DNA of 64,000 nucleotides from Rhodoferax saidenbachensis (GTDB lineage Bacteria > Pseudomonadota > Gammaproteobacteria > Burkholderiales > Burkholderiaceae_C): NCBI RefSeq assembly GCF_001955715.1, contig NZ_CP019239.1, forward strand, positions 1,860,001 to 1,924,000, read 5' to 3'. The notes beneath the pieces are model-generated. The model had not been told where the DNA came from and did no database searches. It worked only from the letters and a program-made list of their open reading frames with translations. This document shows positions 17,617 through 26,545 of the stretch, piece after piece. Every line of letters begins with the position of its first letter. The stretch's first letter is position 1. A program made the position numbers and the translations under genes.

Positions 17617-18921
17617 ATGAACGCCATTTTGAAACCCGCCGCCCAGGCCGCAGGTACGAGTTCTGGGACCAATGCCGAATGGCATGCCCGCCGCTTGGCT
17701 GCCACACCCCGCGGTGTCGCCGTGATGGGCGATTTTTTCATCGACCACGCCAAGAACGCCGAGTTCTGGGACATTGAAGGCCGCCGCTTCATCGACTTTG
17801 CAGGTGGCATTGCCGTGCTCAACACCGGCCACGTGCACCCCAAGGTGCAGGCCGCCATCGCTGCGCAGTTGCAGCGCTTCACACACAGCTGCTACCAGGT
17901 CGTGCCGTATGCCGAATACGTGTCGCTGGCCGAACGCATCAACGCCATCGTGCCTATCGCCGGTCCGGTGAAATCTGCTTTCTTCTCCACCGGCGCCGAG
18001 GCCGTGGAAAACGCCATCAAGATCGCCCGTGCCCATACCAAGCGTGGTGGCGTGATCGCCTTTGGCGGCGCCTTCCATGGCCGCAGCCTGTTTGCTGTGG
18101 GCCTGACCGGCAAGGTCCAGCCCTACAAGGCGGGCTTTGGCCCGTTTGCGCCCGAGACCTACCATGCACCATTCCCCATGGATGCCGAGAGCTTTGCCGC
18201 CAGCAAGGCTGGCATTGAGCAATTGTTCAAATGCGACATTGAGCCGAGTCGTGTGGCGGCCATCATTTTTGAGCCGGTGCAAGGCGAGGGCGGTTTCAAC
18301 CCCATCACGAAAGAAGCCACGCATTGGCTGCGCGCGCTGTGCGACGAGCACGGCATTGTCATGATTGCCGATGAAGTGCAAACCGGCTTTGCGCGCACCG
18401 GCAAGATGTTTGCGATGGAGCACTTTGGCGTGTCGCCCGACATCATGACCATGGCCAAGAGCATGGCCGGTGGCACCACTCTGTCGGCCGTGGTGGGCCG
18501 TGCCGACGTCATGGACGCACCCAACCCCGGCGGATTGGGCGGTACTTACGCAGGCAACCCGCTGGCCGTAGCCGCTGCCCATGCGGTGCTGGATGTGATG
18601 GCCGAGGAAAAACTGGTAGAGCGCGCCAACGTGCTGGGCCAGCGCCTGATCGTGAGGCTGGAAGCGGCCAAGGCGAAGAACAAGACCATGGGCGACATCC
18701 GCGCTCTGGGCGCCATGGTGGCCTGTGATTTCATCAATCCCGCCACCGGTGCGCCGGACGCCGACAAAACCAAACAAGTGCAACAGGCCGCGCTCAAGAA
18801 GGGGCTGCTGTTGCTGACCTGTGGCGTGTACGGTAACGTGGTGCGCTTCCTGTTTCCCCTCACGGTGGAAGACAGCGTGTTCGAAGAGGCCATGGGTATT
18901 CTCGACAGCGTGCTGGCCTGA
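17617..18921 (+). CDS. gabT: 4-aminobutyrate aminotransferase
   Basis: 434 residues, class III aminotransferase. Lys281 of 'MTMAKSMAGGTTLSAVVGR' binds PLP and Asp252 lies in 'MIADEVQTGFARTG'; 'AGGIAVLNTGHVHPKV' is typical of GabT/PuuE. It moves the amino group of GABA to 2-oxoglutarate, giving succinate semialdehyde. No succinate-semialdehyde dehydrogenase lies in the window, so that step must be encoded elsewhere or performed by the PuuC enzyme. GAGGAG precedes the start. Confidence 0.93.
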   Translation: MNAILKPAAQAAGTSSGTNAEWHARRLAATPRGVAVMGDFFIDHAKNAEFWDIEGRRFIDFAGGIAVLNTGHVHPKVQAAIAAQLQRFTHSCYQVVPYAEYVSLAERINAIVPIAGPVKSAFFSTGAEAVENAIKIARAHTKRGGVIAFGGAFHGRSLFAVGLTGKVQPYKAGFGPFAPETYHAPFPMDAESFAASKAGIEQLFKCDIEPSRVAAIIFEPVQGEGGFNPITKEATHWLRALCDEHGIVMIADEVQTGFARTGKMFAMEHFGVSPDIMTMAKSMAGGTTLSAVVGRADVMDAPNPGGLGGTYAGNPLAVAAAHAVLDVMAEEKLVERANVLGQRLIVRLEAAKAKNKTMGDIRALGAMVACDFINPATGAPDADKTKQVQQAALKKGLLLLTCGVYGNVVRFLFPLTVEDSVFEEAMGILDSVLA

Positions 18922-18939
18922 CCTCTCTCTGTCTCCAGT

Positions 18940-18995
18940 TTGCTCCTTTATTGATAGCTGCTTGCGCAATGTCCGCAAGGGCTAGAGCACTATTT
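18940..18995 (+). repeat. Dispersed repeat family B, intergenic copy
   Basis: Reads TTTGCTCCTTTATTGATAGC, TGCTTGCGCAATG and CGCAAGGGCTAGAGCAC. This is the cleanest copy here. It occupies nearly all of the gap between gabT and the next glutamine-synthetase-like gene, so any promoter of the latter would lie in or before the repeat. Confidence 0.85.
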
Positions 18996-19000
18996 TTCAT

Positions 19001-20332
19001 ATGAAAACCATTCCCCAAACGATTGATGCCCTGAAATCGCAGGGCATCCACTCCATCCTGACCCAGTTCTGCGACATCCATGGCGTGGCCAAAGGCAAGC
19101 TGGTGCCACTGGAGCATCTGCAGGAGTGGGTGGAGCAGGGCGCCGGGTTTGCCGGCCCCAGCATCTGGGGAACGGGTTTGCCGCGTTATGGTGCCCGCAG
19201 CGAGTACTACGGCCGTGTGCAACTGCACTCGCTCAAAGCCTTGCCCTTCATGCCCGGCGTGGCCCATGCCGTGTGCGACGGTTATGCAGGTGGCCAGCCG
19301 CTGGACACGTGTTCGCGCCAGCTCCTGCGCAAACAGGTCGAGCGCTTGCAGGCCCGCGGCTGGACGCTGTGGGTCGGCATAGAACCTGAATTTTTCTTGC
19401 TGGAAAAGGATGCGCAAGGGCAATGGCAAGTGGCGGACCGTGAAGACGGTCTGGACAAACCCTCTTACGACCTGAAGGCCATTCACCGCAACGCAGGTTT
19501 TCTGGAAGACATGCGCGCTGCTCTGGTTGCGTTGGGCTTCGAGTTGCAACAGATCGACCACGAAGACGCATGCGGCCAGTACGAGATCAACTACCGCTTT
19601 GACGATGCGCTGGCTGCAGCAGACCGCTACATGCTGTTCAAGATGACGGCGCATGCAGTGGCCCATAAACACGGCATGGTCTTCAGCGGCATGCCCAAAC
19701 CATTGGCCGGGGCGCCGGGCAGTGGCCTGCACTTTCATCTGAGCATTGCTGATGCGCAAGGCAAAGCCATCTTTTCAGACGCTGCAGGGCCTCTGGGCTT
19801 GAGCGCGCAGGGCCATGCGTTTGTGGCCGGATTGCTGCACCACGGCGATGCCTTGAGCGCTCTGTGTGCGCCCACGGTCAATAGTTACAAGCGCCTGGCC
19901 ACCAGCCACAGCGCGTCGGGCACCACCTGGTCGCCGGTGTGGAAGAGTTATGGCGACAACAACCGCACCTGCCTGGTACGTACGGTGGCGGGCCGCATCG
20001 AATGGCGCCTGCCAGACCCTTCGTGCAACGTCTACGCGGCCATTGCGGGCACGCTGGCGGCCGGTCTGGATGGCGTGGACCGTGCGATGGTGCCACCCGC
20101 GCCCTATGACGAAGACCTGTATGAGCGGCGCGCGCAGGGCGGTGACATGCCGGCGCGTTTGCCACGCACACTGGATGACGCGGTGACGGCGCTGGAGCAG
20201 GACCAGGTGCTGGTGGACGCCGTGGGCACTGCGTTTTGCGCGCAGTTTGTGAAGCTCAAGCGCCTGGAGTGGGATGCCTACAGCCAGCATGTCAGCGACT
20301 GGGAACTGAAGGCTTACGCGGACGCTTTTTAG
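19001..20332 (+). CDS. Glutamine synthetase-like ligase, GlnT/gamma-glutamylmethylamide synthetase group
   Basis: 443 residues, GS fold but clearly distinct from the puuA product. Start 'IDALKSQGIHSILTQFCDIHGVAKGKLVP', catalytic motifs 'GIEPEFFLLEKD', 'QYEINYRFDDAL', 'GSGLHFHLSI', 'NSYKRLA' and 'NNRTCLVRTVAGRIEWRLPD'. This matches the group annotated as type III glutamate-ammonia ligase (GlnT) or gamma-glutamylmethylamide synthetase. At the end of the putrescine cluster it could glutamylate another amine. No obvious ribosome site precedes the ATG at 19001. Confidence 0.82.
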   Translation: MKTIPQTIDALKSQGIHSILTQFCDIHGVAKGKLVPLEHLQEWVEQGAGFAGPSIWGTGLPRYGARSEYYGRVQLHSLKALPFMPGVAHAVCDGYAGGQPLDTCSRQLLRKQVERLQARGWTLWVGIEPEFFLLEKDAQGQWQVADREDGLDKPSYDLKAIHRNAGFLEDMRAALVALGFELQQIDHEDACGQYEINYRFDDALAAADRYMLFKMTAHAVAHKHGMVFSGMPKPLAGAPGSGLHFHLSIADAQGKAIFSDAAGPLGLSAQGHAFVAGLLHHGDALSALCAPTVNSYKRLATSHSASGTTWSPVWKSYGDNNRTCLVRTVAGRIEWRLPDPSCNVYAAIAGTLAAGLDGVDRAMVPPAPYDEDLYERRAQGGDMPARLPRTLDDAVTALEQDQVLVDAVGTAFCAQFVKLKRLEWDAYSQHVSDWELKAYADAF

Positions 20333-20476
20333 CCCTTTTTGGTATACGTCTTACCGTTTCGTATTGTGGGATTCATTTGAAGGACTTCTCGGATTGGTTT
20401 TTCATTTAACAGATGAGTGATTTCACATAACAAGATCAATGCGCTAAGTTATTGATTTTGCTATGAAAAATATATG

Positions 20477-20518
20477 TCTTATATAAGATATAAGATTTAA
20501 ATACTGTCTTATATAAGA
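20477..20518 (+). promoter_or_regulatory. Twin palindromic operators upstream of aceA
   Basis: TCTTATATAAGA occurs at 20477-20488 and again at 20507-20518, centres exactly 30 bp apart (about three helical turns, same face). The second copy extends to GTCTTATATAAGAC. A third half-like ATAAGAT lies between them. The rest of the 261-nt gap is AT-rich and holds no gene. The binding protein is unknown to me; a regulator of glyoxylate/propionate/TCA genes is the likely type. Confidence 0.75.
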
Positions 20519-20593
20519 CTTAGAATTCACCCATGGGCACCGGACTTGCATGCCCGTAGTCGCCAACTGTTTTACCAACCTAGGAGTGATCTC

Positions 20594-21925
20594 ATGCCGC
20601 AATCGATTACCGAACAACTGAGCCGCGAACAACAAATCGCCGCCCTCGAAAAAGACTGGGCCACCAACCCCCGCTGGAAGGGTGTCAAGCGCGGTTACTC
20701 CGCTGCGGACGTGGTGCGCTTGCGCGGTAGCCTGCCGATTGAGCACACTCTCGCCAAGCGCGGTGCTGAAACCCTGTGGGCCAAGATCAACGGCGGCTCC
20801 AAGAAGGGTTACGTCAATGCTTTCGGCGCCATCTCCGCCGGTCAAGCCATGCAACAGGCCAAGGCTGGCCTGGAAGCTGTGTACCTGTCGGGCTGGCAAG
20901 TTGCTGCCGACGGCAACACGTCTGAGACCATGTACCCCGACCAGTCGCTGTACGCCTACGACTCGGTGCCCACCATGGTGCGCCGCATCAACAACACCTT
21001 CAAGCGCGCGGACGAAATCCAGTGGGGCCGTGGCATCAACCCCGGTGACAAGGAATTCATCGACTACTTCCTGCCTATCGTGGCCGATGCAGAAGCCGGT
21101 TTCGGCGGCGTGCTGAATGCGTTCGAACTGATGAAGAACATGATCCAGTCGGGTGCTGCTGGCGTTCACTTTGAAGACCAACTGGCTGCCGTGAAGAAGT
21201 GCGGTCACATGGGCGGCAAGGTGCTCGTGCCGACCACCGAAGCCTGCGAAAAGCTGATCTCCGCACGTTTTGCGGCCGACGTGATGGGTGTGTCCACCAT
21301 CGTTCTGGCCCGTACCGATGCAGAGGCTGCCAACCTGATCACGTCGGACCACGATGCCAACGACAAGCCTTTCCTGACCGGCGAGCGCACCCAAGAAGGC
21401 TTCTACCGCGTCAAGAACGGTCTGGAACAAGCCATCAGCCGTGGTGTTGCTTACGCTCCCTACGCCGATCTGGTGTGGTGCGAAACTGGCGTGCCAGACA
21501 TTGGCTTTGCCCGCGAATTCGCACAAGCCGTGCACGCTGCCTGCCCTGGCAAGTTGCTGTCGTACAACTGCTCGCCTTCCTTCAACTGGAAGAAGAACCT
21601 CAACGACACACAGATCGCTTCCTTCCAGGAAGACCTGTCCGCGCTGGGCTACAAGTACCAGTTCATTACACTGGCCGGTATCCACATCAATTGGTTCAAC
21701 ACATTCCAGTTCGCCCACGCTTACGCCAACGGCGAAGGCATGAAGCACTACGTCAACATGGTGCAAGAGCCTGAGTTCGCAGCACGTGACAAGGGTTACA
21801 CCTTCGTGTCGCACCAGCAGGAAGTCGGCGCTGGTTACTTCGACGACGTGACCACCGTGATCCAGGGCGGCTCTTCCTCCGTGAAGGCGCTGACCGGTTC
21901 CACCGAAGAAGAACAGTTCCACTAA
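20594..21925 (+). CDS. aceA: Isocitrate lyase
   Basis: 443 residues, normal for proteobacterial AceA. The catalytic signature KKCGH is at 201-205 (Cys203), with substrate and magnesium motifs '[22 protein letters not shown]', '[10 protein letters not shown]' and 'NCSPSFNW'. It cleaves isocitrate to glyoxylate and succinate, letting cells grow on acetate or fatty acids; malate synthase is not in the window. ATG 20594 follows TAGGAG. A longer frame from 20546 lacks a ribosome site. Expression is likely controlled by the paired palindromes upstream. Confidence 0.97.
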   Translation: MPQSITEQLSREQQIAALEKDWATNPRWKGVKRGYSAADVVRLRGSLPIEHTLAKRGAETLWAKINGGSKKGYVNAFGAISAGQAMQQAKAGLEAVYLSGWQVAADGNTSETMYPDQSLYAYDSVPTMVRRINNTFKRADEIQWGRGINPGDKEFIDYFLPIVADAEAGFGGVLNAFELMKNMIQSGAAGVHFEDQLAAVKKCGHMGGKVLVPTTEACEKLISARFAADVMGVSTIVLARTDAEAANLITSDHDANDKPFLTGERTQEGFYRVKNGLEQAISRGVAYAPYADLVWCETGVPDIGFAREFAQAVHAACPGKLLSYNCSPSFNWKKNLNDTQIASFQEDLSALGYKYQFITLAGIHINWFNTFQFAHAYANGEGMKHYVNMVQEPEFAARDKGYTFVSHQQEVGAGYFDDVTTVIQGGSSSVKALTGSTEEEQFH

Positions 21926-21962
21926 GAACAAGAAGAGAACGGCCCCAGGAGGCATTCACCGC

Positions 21963-21995
21963 AAAAGCCCGGCACGCAAGTGCCGGGCTTTTTTA
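21963..21995 (+). terminator. aceA terminator
   Basis: Stem GCCCGGCAC (21967-21975) and GTGCCGGGC (21980-21988), loop GCAA, then TTTTTT. The T-run reaches the stop codon of the convergent unknown gene, so it may work in both directions. Confidence 0.9.
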
Positions 21996-23630
21996 CGTGG
22001 AGGATGTCGCGAAGACCCTATCGTTCCAGGTGGCCAGCAACTGCCGCTTTTCCTCCGCGGTGATCTCGTTGCGGTCTTCCCGGTCCTTGAGTTGCTTGAG
22101 CAGGGGCAGCAGGTCGGTCACGCTGGGCTTCTGGCTGGAGACCGTGTTGTCTTCCAGCAGCTTGTTGTGCTCGAACTTCTGCGCGCGCAGGGATTGCTCC
22201 ACCAACTGGGTCAGGCTGGCGGCAACCAGTGCATGTTTGTCGTACTGCAGCCGCACTTGGGTCGTCGTACTGTCTTCCACCTGCTTGTAATAGTAGTTTT
22301 GCGATGCGGTGGTGCTGTCCAGCTTCGGTGCAGCAGACGAGAACAAGGACTGGTGGTAGGCCGCACTGAGGCGCGCATTTTGTGCCTGGTCCACGGTGCG
22401 TGCCGTTGCGGCCGACCCCGTGGCGCGCGTGGTTTGGTCCACGGTGTACTGGAAGCGGTCCACCTCCTGGCGTTTGCGTGGGTTGCTGATCCGGGGTGTG
22501 GCCGTCAGTTGGGCCTTGAAGTCGGCAAGCCCGGTCAGCCAACTGGCGTCGTCCTCGCTCAGGGCACCTTCGCGTGTGGCCAGGCTGTTGCTTTCCTGTG
22601 CGCCGTAAGAGGCGGTGAGCGACGCAAATGTGGACTTGAACATCTGCACCAGGTCGCGGTCCGCGCGCCCGCGCGTGGCCGCCTGGTCCATGCGGGCCAG
22701 GTACTTGTCCACGGCCTTTGCTTTTTGCGCGGCGCTGCCCCAAAAGGCCGGCTGCCGCAGGTCGATGGACATGGCGACTTCGCCATCGGGCCGCGCGATC
22801 TTGATTTCCCGTGTGCTGGTGTCGGCCCGAAAACTGACGCCCAGCTTTTGATAACGCACACCGTAGTCGTCACGGCCATACACCTTGGCCTGAAGGTCCA
22901 GGCGCGTGATCAACGTACTGTCGAACTGGGTCAGTTTTGCCAGGCCCACCTGGGTTTCGTCGCCCACCAGACTCTGGACGGCCCGCTCGAAGCCGCCAGC
23001 CAGGGCCTGGACGGCCTTTTGCTCGGCGGCGCTTAATGTGCCATCCACCTGTATCTCGGCCGAGATGCCGGTGGCCCCCGTTCTGGCGTCTTGCTGGTCC
23101 ACGATACGCAAGGTGACTGTGGCGCCCGATTGGGTCTTGATGCGCAGTTCCAAGCTCGCACTAGGCTGGCTTTGGAGTTCGTTGAGGGCTTTGGCCGCCT
23201 GGGTCTGGATCTGGCTGCGGGAGGAAGGGGCCGTCGTGTTCGCGACGGTTTGCCGGTAGTGGGGCGCGCCGCTGCTCAGCTGTTCCAGTAGCGCGCTGCC
23301 CACGCCGGATACCCGCTGCGCGATGTTGTGGCTACTGGTGTTGCGAGCCAGCACCTCGCTGACGGCGTCGTTCGGCGTTTGCTCCCAGACCTGCAACTGG
23401 CCGGCATTCAGGCGAATACGGCCCAGTATTTCGTAGGTCAAGTCATCGCTGCCAAGCTCCGCGGGCATTTGCGTGACGTGGATCGAAGACGTGTCCGCGG
23501 CAGCAGACAGGCTCAGTGTGGTCGATGCTTGCGGGAGTGCCGAAGCTGTGGCGGGCAAAGTGGAGCCTGCCGCAAGCGTGCTGTTTGCGAGCCAGGAGGT
23601 GGGCAGGGTAGGGGGACTGGAGATGCGCAT
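21993..23630 (-). CDS. Uncharacterised 545-residue protein
   Basis: I do not recognise this gene. The likely start is the ATG at 23630 (MRISSPPTLPTSW), though no clear ribosome site precedes it. There is no signal peptide or membrane helix. The first ~55 residues are Ser/Thr/Ala-rich. The middle (about 170-330; 'SLELRIKTQSGATVTLRIVDQQD', 'ISAEIQVDGTLSAAEQKAVQALAGGFERAVQSLVG') reads as beta-strands and a helical segment. The C-terminal third is polar and helical, with many Gln and Lys. Composition suggests a large soluble or secreted structural protein. Neighbours (aceA, thrS) give no functional clue. Confidence 0.75.
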   Translation of the reverse strand: MRISSPPTLPTSWLANSTLAAGSTLPATASALPQASTTLSLSAAADTSSIHVTQMPAELGSDDLTYEILGRIRLNAGQLQVWEQTPNDAVSEVLARNTSSHNIAQRVSGVGSALLEQLSSGAPHYRQTVANTTAPSSRSQIQTQAAKALNELQSQPSASLELRIKTQSGATVTLRIVDQQDARTGATGISAEIQVDGTLSAAEQKAVQALAGGFERAVQSLVGDETQVGLAKLTQFDSTLITRLDLQAKVYGRDDYGVRYQKLGVSFRADTSTREIKIARPDGEVAMSIDLRQPAFWGSAAQKAKAVDKYLARMDQAATRGRADRDLVQMFKSTFASLTASYGAQESNSLATREGALSEDDASWLTGLADFKAQLTATPRISNPRKRQEVDRFQYTVDQTTRATGSAATARTVDQAQNARLSAAYHQSLFSSAAPKLDSTTASQNYYYKQVEDSTTTQVRLQYDKHALVAASLTQLVEQSLRAQKFEHNKLLEDNTVSSQKPSVTDLLPLLKQLKDREDRNEITAEEKRQLLATWNDRVFATSST

Positions 23631-23729
23631 CGATATGGAAGATTGATCTATACATATCGGCACTGGCGGGCCAGACCTGATGCCTCTGCATGGATTCGCC
23701 GATTCCGTTGCGTGGGCGCCGCGCGCTGT

Positions 23730-23759
23730 TTGGCCCTGGCCGCTGGCTCGGGGTAAAAT
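23730..23759 (+). promoter_or_regulatory. Candidate sigma-70 promoter of the thrS operon
   Basis: TTGGCC (23730-23735), 18-nt spacer, TAAAAT (23754-23759). Transcription would begin near 23766, giving a leader of about 185 nt that contains the small threonine-rich frame and terminator. Confidence 0.6.
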
Positions 23760-23802
23760 CGCGCAATCCATTTTTATGTAAGAGCGAGAAAGGCAACTGG
23801 TT

Positions 23803-23844
23803 ATGACACCGCGAACTACACCGGCGACATTCACAAGCGAATAA
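23803..23844 (+). CDS. Threonine-rich leader peptide of the thrS operon
   Basis: A 13-codon frame, ATG to TAA, encoding MTPRTTPATFTSE: five of 13 residues are threonine (codons 2, 5, 6, 9, 11; four ACA and one ACT). AAAGG lies 9 nt upstream of the ATG, good spacing for translation. ACA is a rarely favoured threonine codon next to the ACC-rich genes around it, which suits a sensor of charged tRNA-Thr. Directly downstream are mutually exclusive hairpins and a terminator, then thrS. By analogy with classical amino-acid attenuators, ribosome stalling on threonine codons would allow read-through into thrS. Confidence 0.75.
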   Translation: MTPRTTPATFTSE

Positions 23845-23850
23845 GGCCGT

Positions 23851-23925
23851 AGTCCGCGCGCCTTGTGCGCAGCCAGCTACCAAATTCATAGCAAAAGCGC
23901 GGACTCTCCCGCGCTTTTGCTTTTT
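23851..23925 (+). terminator. Attenuator: antiterminator and terminator before thrS
   Basis: Terminator: GCAAAAGCGCG (23891-23901) pairs perfectly with CGCGCTTTTGC (23910-23920), followed by TTTTTC. Antiterminator: AGTCCGCGC (23851-23859) pairs perfectly with GCGCGGACT (23897-23905), consuming the terminator's 5' arm. A third stem, CACAAG (23832-23837, overlapping the last Thr codon) with CTTGTG (23862-23867), would enclose and sequester the antiterminator strand. The three stems form the usual 1:2, 2:3, 3:4 logic of transcription attenuation. Confidence 0.75.
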
Positions 23926-23949
23926 CTCCTCTTACTTCTCAAGCACACC

Positions 23950-25863
23950 ATGATCAACATCACGCTCCCCGACGGCTCCAAACGCGAATTTCCTGGTCCG
24001 GTCACTGTGGCCGAAGTCGCCGCCTCGATTGGCGCTGGCTTGGCCAAGGCGGCCCTGGCTGGCAAGGTCGACGGCAAAGTCGTGGATACCAGCTTCCAGA
24101 TGCAAGCCGACAGCGCGCTGTCCATCATTACCGCCAAGGACGCCGATGGCCTGGAGGTTATTCGCCACTCTACAGCCCACTTGCTAGCGTACGCGGTCAA
24201 GGAACTGTTCCCTGATGCGCAGGTGACGATCGGCCCGGTCATTGAGCATGGTTTCTTCTACGACTTCTCCTACAAGCGCCCATTTACGCCCGAAGACTTG
24301 ACCGCTATCGAAAAGAAGATGACGCAATTGGCGGCTCTGGATGAGCCCGTCTCCCGCCGCGTGTTGCCACGTGACGAAGCCGTTGCCTATTTCAAGAGCC
24401 TGGGTGAGCACTACAAGGCTGAAATCATTGAGAGCATCCCGGCGGATCAAGACGTCTCGCTGTACCGCGAAGGCAAATTCGAAGACCTGTGCCGCGGCCC
24501 GCACGTGCCCAGCACTGGCAAGCTCAAGCATTTCAAGTTGATGAAGGTGGCCGGCGCCTACTGGCGCGGCGACCACAAGAACGAAATGCTGCAACGCATT
24601 TACGGTACAGCCTGGGCGACCAAGGATGAGCTGCAACAGCATTTGACAATGCTCGAAGAAGCCGAAAAGCGCGACCACCGCAAGCTGGGCCGTGAGCTGG
24701 ACCTGTTTCATATCGACGAACACTCCCCCGGTACCGTGTTCTGGCACCCCAAGGGCTGGACGCTGTGGCAGGGCGTGGAGCAGTACATGCGCAAGGTCTA
24801 CCAGGACAACGGTTACCAAGAGGTCAAAGGCCCGCAGATCATTGACAAGAGCCTGTGGGAAAAGACCGGCCACTGGGACAAGTACCGCGAAAACATGTTC
24901 ACCACCGAGAGCGAAAAGCGCGACTACGCCTTGAAGCCCATGAACTGCCCCGGCCACATCCTGATCTACAAACAGGGACTGAAGAGCTACCGCGACCTGC
25001 CGCTGCGTTTTGGTGAGTTTGGCGCCTGTCACCGCAATGAACCTTCAGGTGGCCTGCACGGCATCATGCGCGTGCGTGCCTTCACGCAGGACGATGGCCA
25101 CATCTTCTGTACCGAAGACCAGATCCAGGGTGAGGTGATTGCTTTCACAACCTTGCTGCAAAAGGTCTACAAGGATTTTGGCTTCACCAACATCATCTAC
25201 AAGCTGTCCACACGCCCTGAAAAGCGCATCGGCACGGAAGAGAGCTGGGACCGTGCCGAAGCCGCTTTGGCCGAGGGCCTGCGTGCTTCCGGCTGCGACT
25301 TTGAGTATTTACCGGGCGAGGGTGCGTTTTACGGTCCCAAGATCGAATACACGCTCAAAGACGCGCTGGGTCGCCCTTGGCAGTGCGGCACGATCCAGGT
25401 CGACCCGAACATGCCGGAGCGTCTGGATGCCGATTTTGTAGGCGAGGACGGTGCCCGCCATCGCCCGATCATGCTGCACCGTGCCATCGTTGGCAGTCTG
25501 GAGCGTTTCATCGGTATCCTGATCGAAGAGAGTGCCGGAGCCCTGCCAGCCTGGCTGGCGCCGGTGCAGGTGGCGGTGCTCAATATCACCGATGCGCAGG
25601 CCGATTACTGTCGTTCCGTGGCCAAAACGCTGCAAAATCAAGGGCTTAGGGTCAATTTAGACCTGCGCAACGAGAAGATTACGTATAAAATACGGGAGCA
25701 TTCGATGCAAAAGCTGCCCTATTTGATCGTCATAGGCGACAAAGAGATGGCAGCCGGCGCTGTTGCAGTGCGCGCCCGGGGTGGTCAAGACCTCGGTGCA
25801 ATGCCTCTGGAGGCCTTTATTCAAAGGATCACCAGCGACATTGCCAACAAATCAGCGGCTTGA
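23950..25863 (+). CDS. thrS: Threonyl-tRNA synthetase
   Basis: 637 residues, full length. N-terminal TGS domain (1-60), editing domain with His73 and His77 ([12 protein letters not shown]) and '[10 protein letters not shown]', a class II catalytic core ('[11 protein letters not shown]', zinc ligand Cys in 'PMNCPGH', '[25 protein letters not shown]'), and a C-terminal anticodon-binding domain. It charges tRNA-Thr. The ATG at 23950 is correct for the TGS start ([10 protein letters not shown]); the ribosome site is weak. The terminator 25 nt upstream and the Thr-rich leader frame suggest control by threonine supply. Confidence 0.98.
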   Translation: MINITLPDGSKREFPGPVTVAEVAASIGAGLAKAALAGKVDGKVVDTSFQMQADSALSIITAKDADGLEVIRHSTAHLLAYAVKELFPDAQVTIGPVIEHGFFYDFSYKRPFTPEDLTAIEKKMTQLAALDEPVSRRVLPRDEAVAYFKSLGEHYKAEIIESIPADQDVSLYREGKFEDLCRGPHVPSTGKLKHFKLMKVAGAYWRGDHKNEMLQRIYGTAWATKDELQQHLTMLEEAEKRDHRKLGRELDLFHIDEHSPGTVFWHPKGWTLWQGVEQYMRKVYQDNGYQEVKGPQIIDKSLWEKTGHWDKYRENMFTTESEKRDYALKPMNCPGHILIYKQGLKSYRDLPLRFGEFGACHRNEPSGGLHGIMRVRAFTQDDGHIFCTEDQIQGEVIAFTTLLQKVYKDFGFTNIIYKLSTRPEKRIGTEESWDRAEAALAEGLRASGCDFEYLPGEGAFYGPKIEYTLKDALGRPWQCGTIQVDPNMPERLDADFVGEDGARHRPIMLHRAIVGSLERFIGILIEESAGALPAWLAPVQVAVLNITDAQADYCRSVAKTLQNQGLRVNLDLRNEKITYKIREHSMQKLPYLIVIGDKEMAAGAVAVRARGGQDLGAMPLEAFIQRITSDIANKSAA

Positions 25864-25951
25864 GGTTGTACCCAAGAAAACCCGGTTTGACGGCGTGCAT
25901 TGTGCGGCAACCGCTACAGTTTTTGTAGCAGATATTGTGAAGGATTGAGCC

Positions 25952-26545
25952 ATCGCTACTGAATTTCGTGACCGCCGTCAGCGCGAAGAACGCAAACACC
26001 GTTTGAACCGTGAAATCATGGCCCCTGAGGTCCGCCTCTCGGGTCCAGAAAACGAGCCTCTTGGTGTCGTCAGCCTGATGGAAGCCCTGCGCATGGCAGG
26101 CGAGCTGGATGTGGATCTGGTTGAAATTGCTGCTACGGCGAATCCGCCGGTCTGTCGTTTGATGGATTACGGCAAGTTCAAGTACCAGGAACAGAAGAAA
26201 GCCGCGGAAGCGAAAGCCAAGCAGACGGTGATCGAAATCAAGGAAATCAAGTTCCGCCCGGGTACGGATGACGGCGACTACAACATCAAGATGCGCAATA
26301 TCAAGCGTTTCTTGGCCGAAGGCGACAAGTGCAAGATCACTTTGCGTTTCCGGGGTCGCGAAATCACCCATCAGGAAATTGGTCTGGCGATGTTGCAGCG
26401 TATGCGCGACGAGTTGGGTGACACGATCATTGTTGAGCAGTTCCCCAAGTTGGAAGGCCGCCAGATGATCATGATGATTGCCCCAGGCCGCAAGAAGCCA
26501 GGTGCAGTTGCCAAGCCGGCAGCGGAAACGCAGTCGGCAACGTAA
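25952..26545 (+). CDS. infC: Translation initiation factor IF-3 (ATC start)
   Basis: 197 residues beginning at ATC 25952 ([25 protein letters not shown]). An in-frame TGA sits two codons upstream and no ATG, GTG or TTG occurs before TTG 26003, which would delete conserved N-terminal residues. AAGGA lies 7 nt before the ATC. Non-AUG starts (AUU, AUC) are a hallmark of infC and allow IF-3 to repress its own synthesis by rejecting such codons. N-domain to about 85, lysine-rich linker ('[14 protein letters not shown]'), then the C-domain that binds 30S. Confidence 0.95.
   Translation: MATEFRDRRQREERKHRLNREIMAPEVRLSGPENEPLGVVSLMEALRMAGELDVDLVEIAATANPPVCRLMDYGKFKYQEQKKAAEAKAKQTVIEIKEIKFRPGTDDGDYNIKMRNIKRFLAEGDKCKITLRFRGREITHQEIGLAMLQRMRDELGDTIIVEQFPKLEGRQMIMMIAPGRKKPGAVAKPAAETQSAT

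Noticed and set aside
16621..18978. A 785-codon open frame on the minus strand across puuC and gabT
   Set aside because: It is antisense to two enzymes with complete catalytic motifs, has a His/Gly/Gln-rich translation typical of reversed high-GC codons, and no ribosome site.
23760..23950. A T-box riboswitch before thrS
   Set aside because: No T-box sequence (AGGGTGGNACCGCG) or specifier loop; the Thr-rich frame with competing stems explains the region better.
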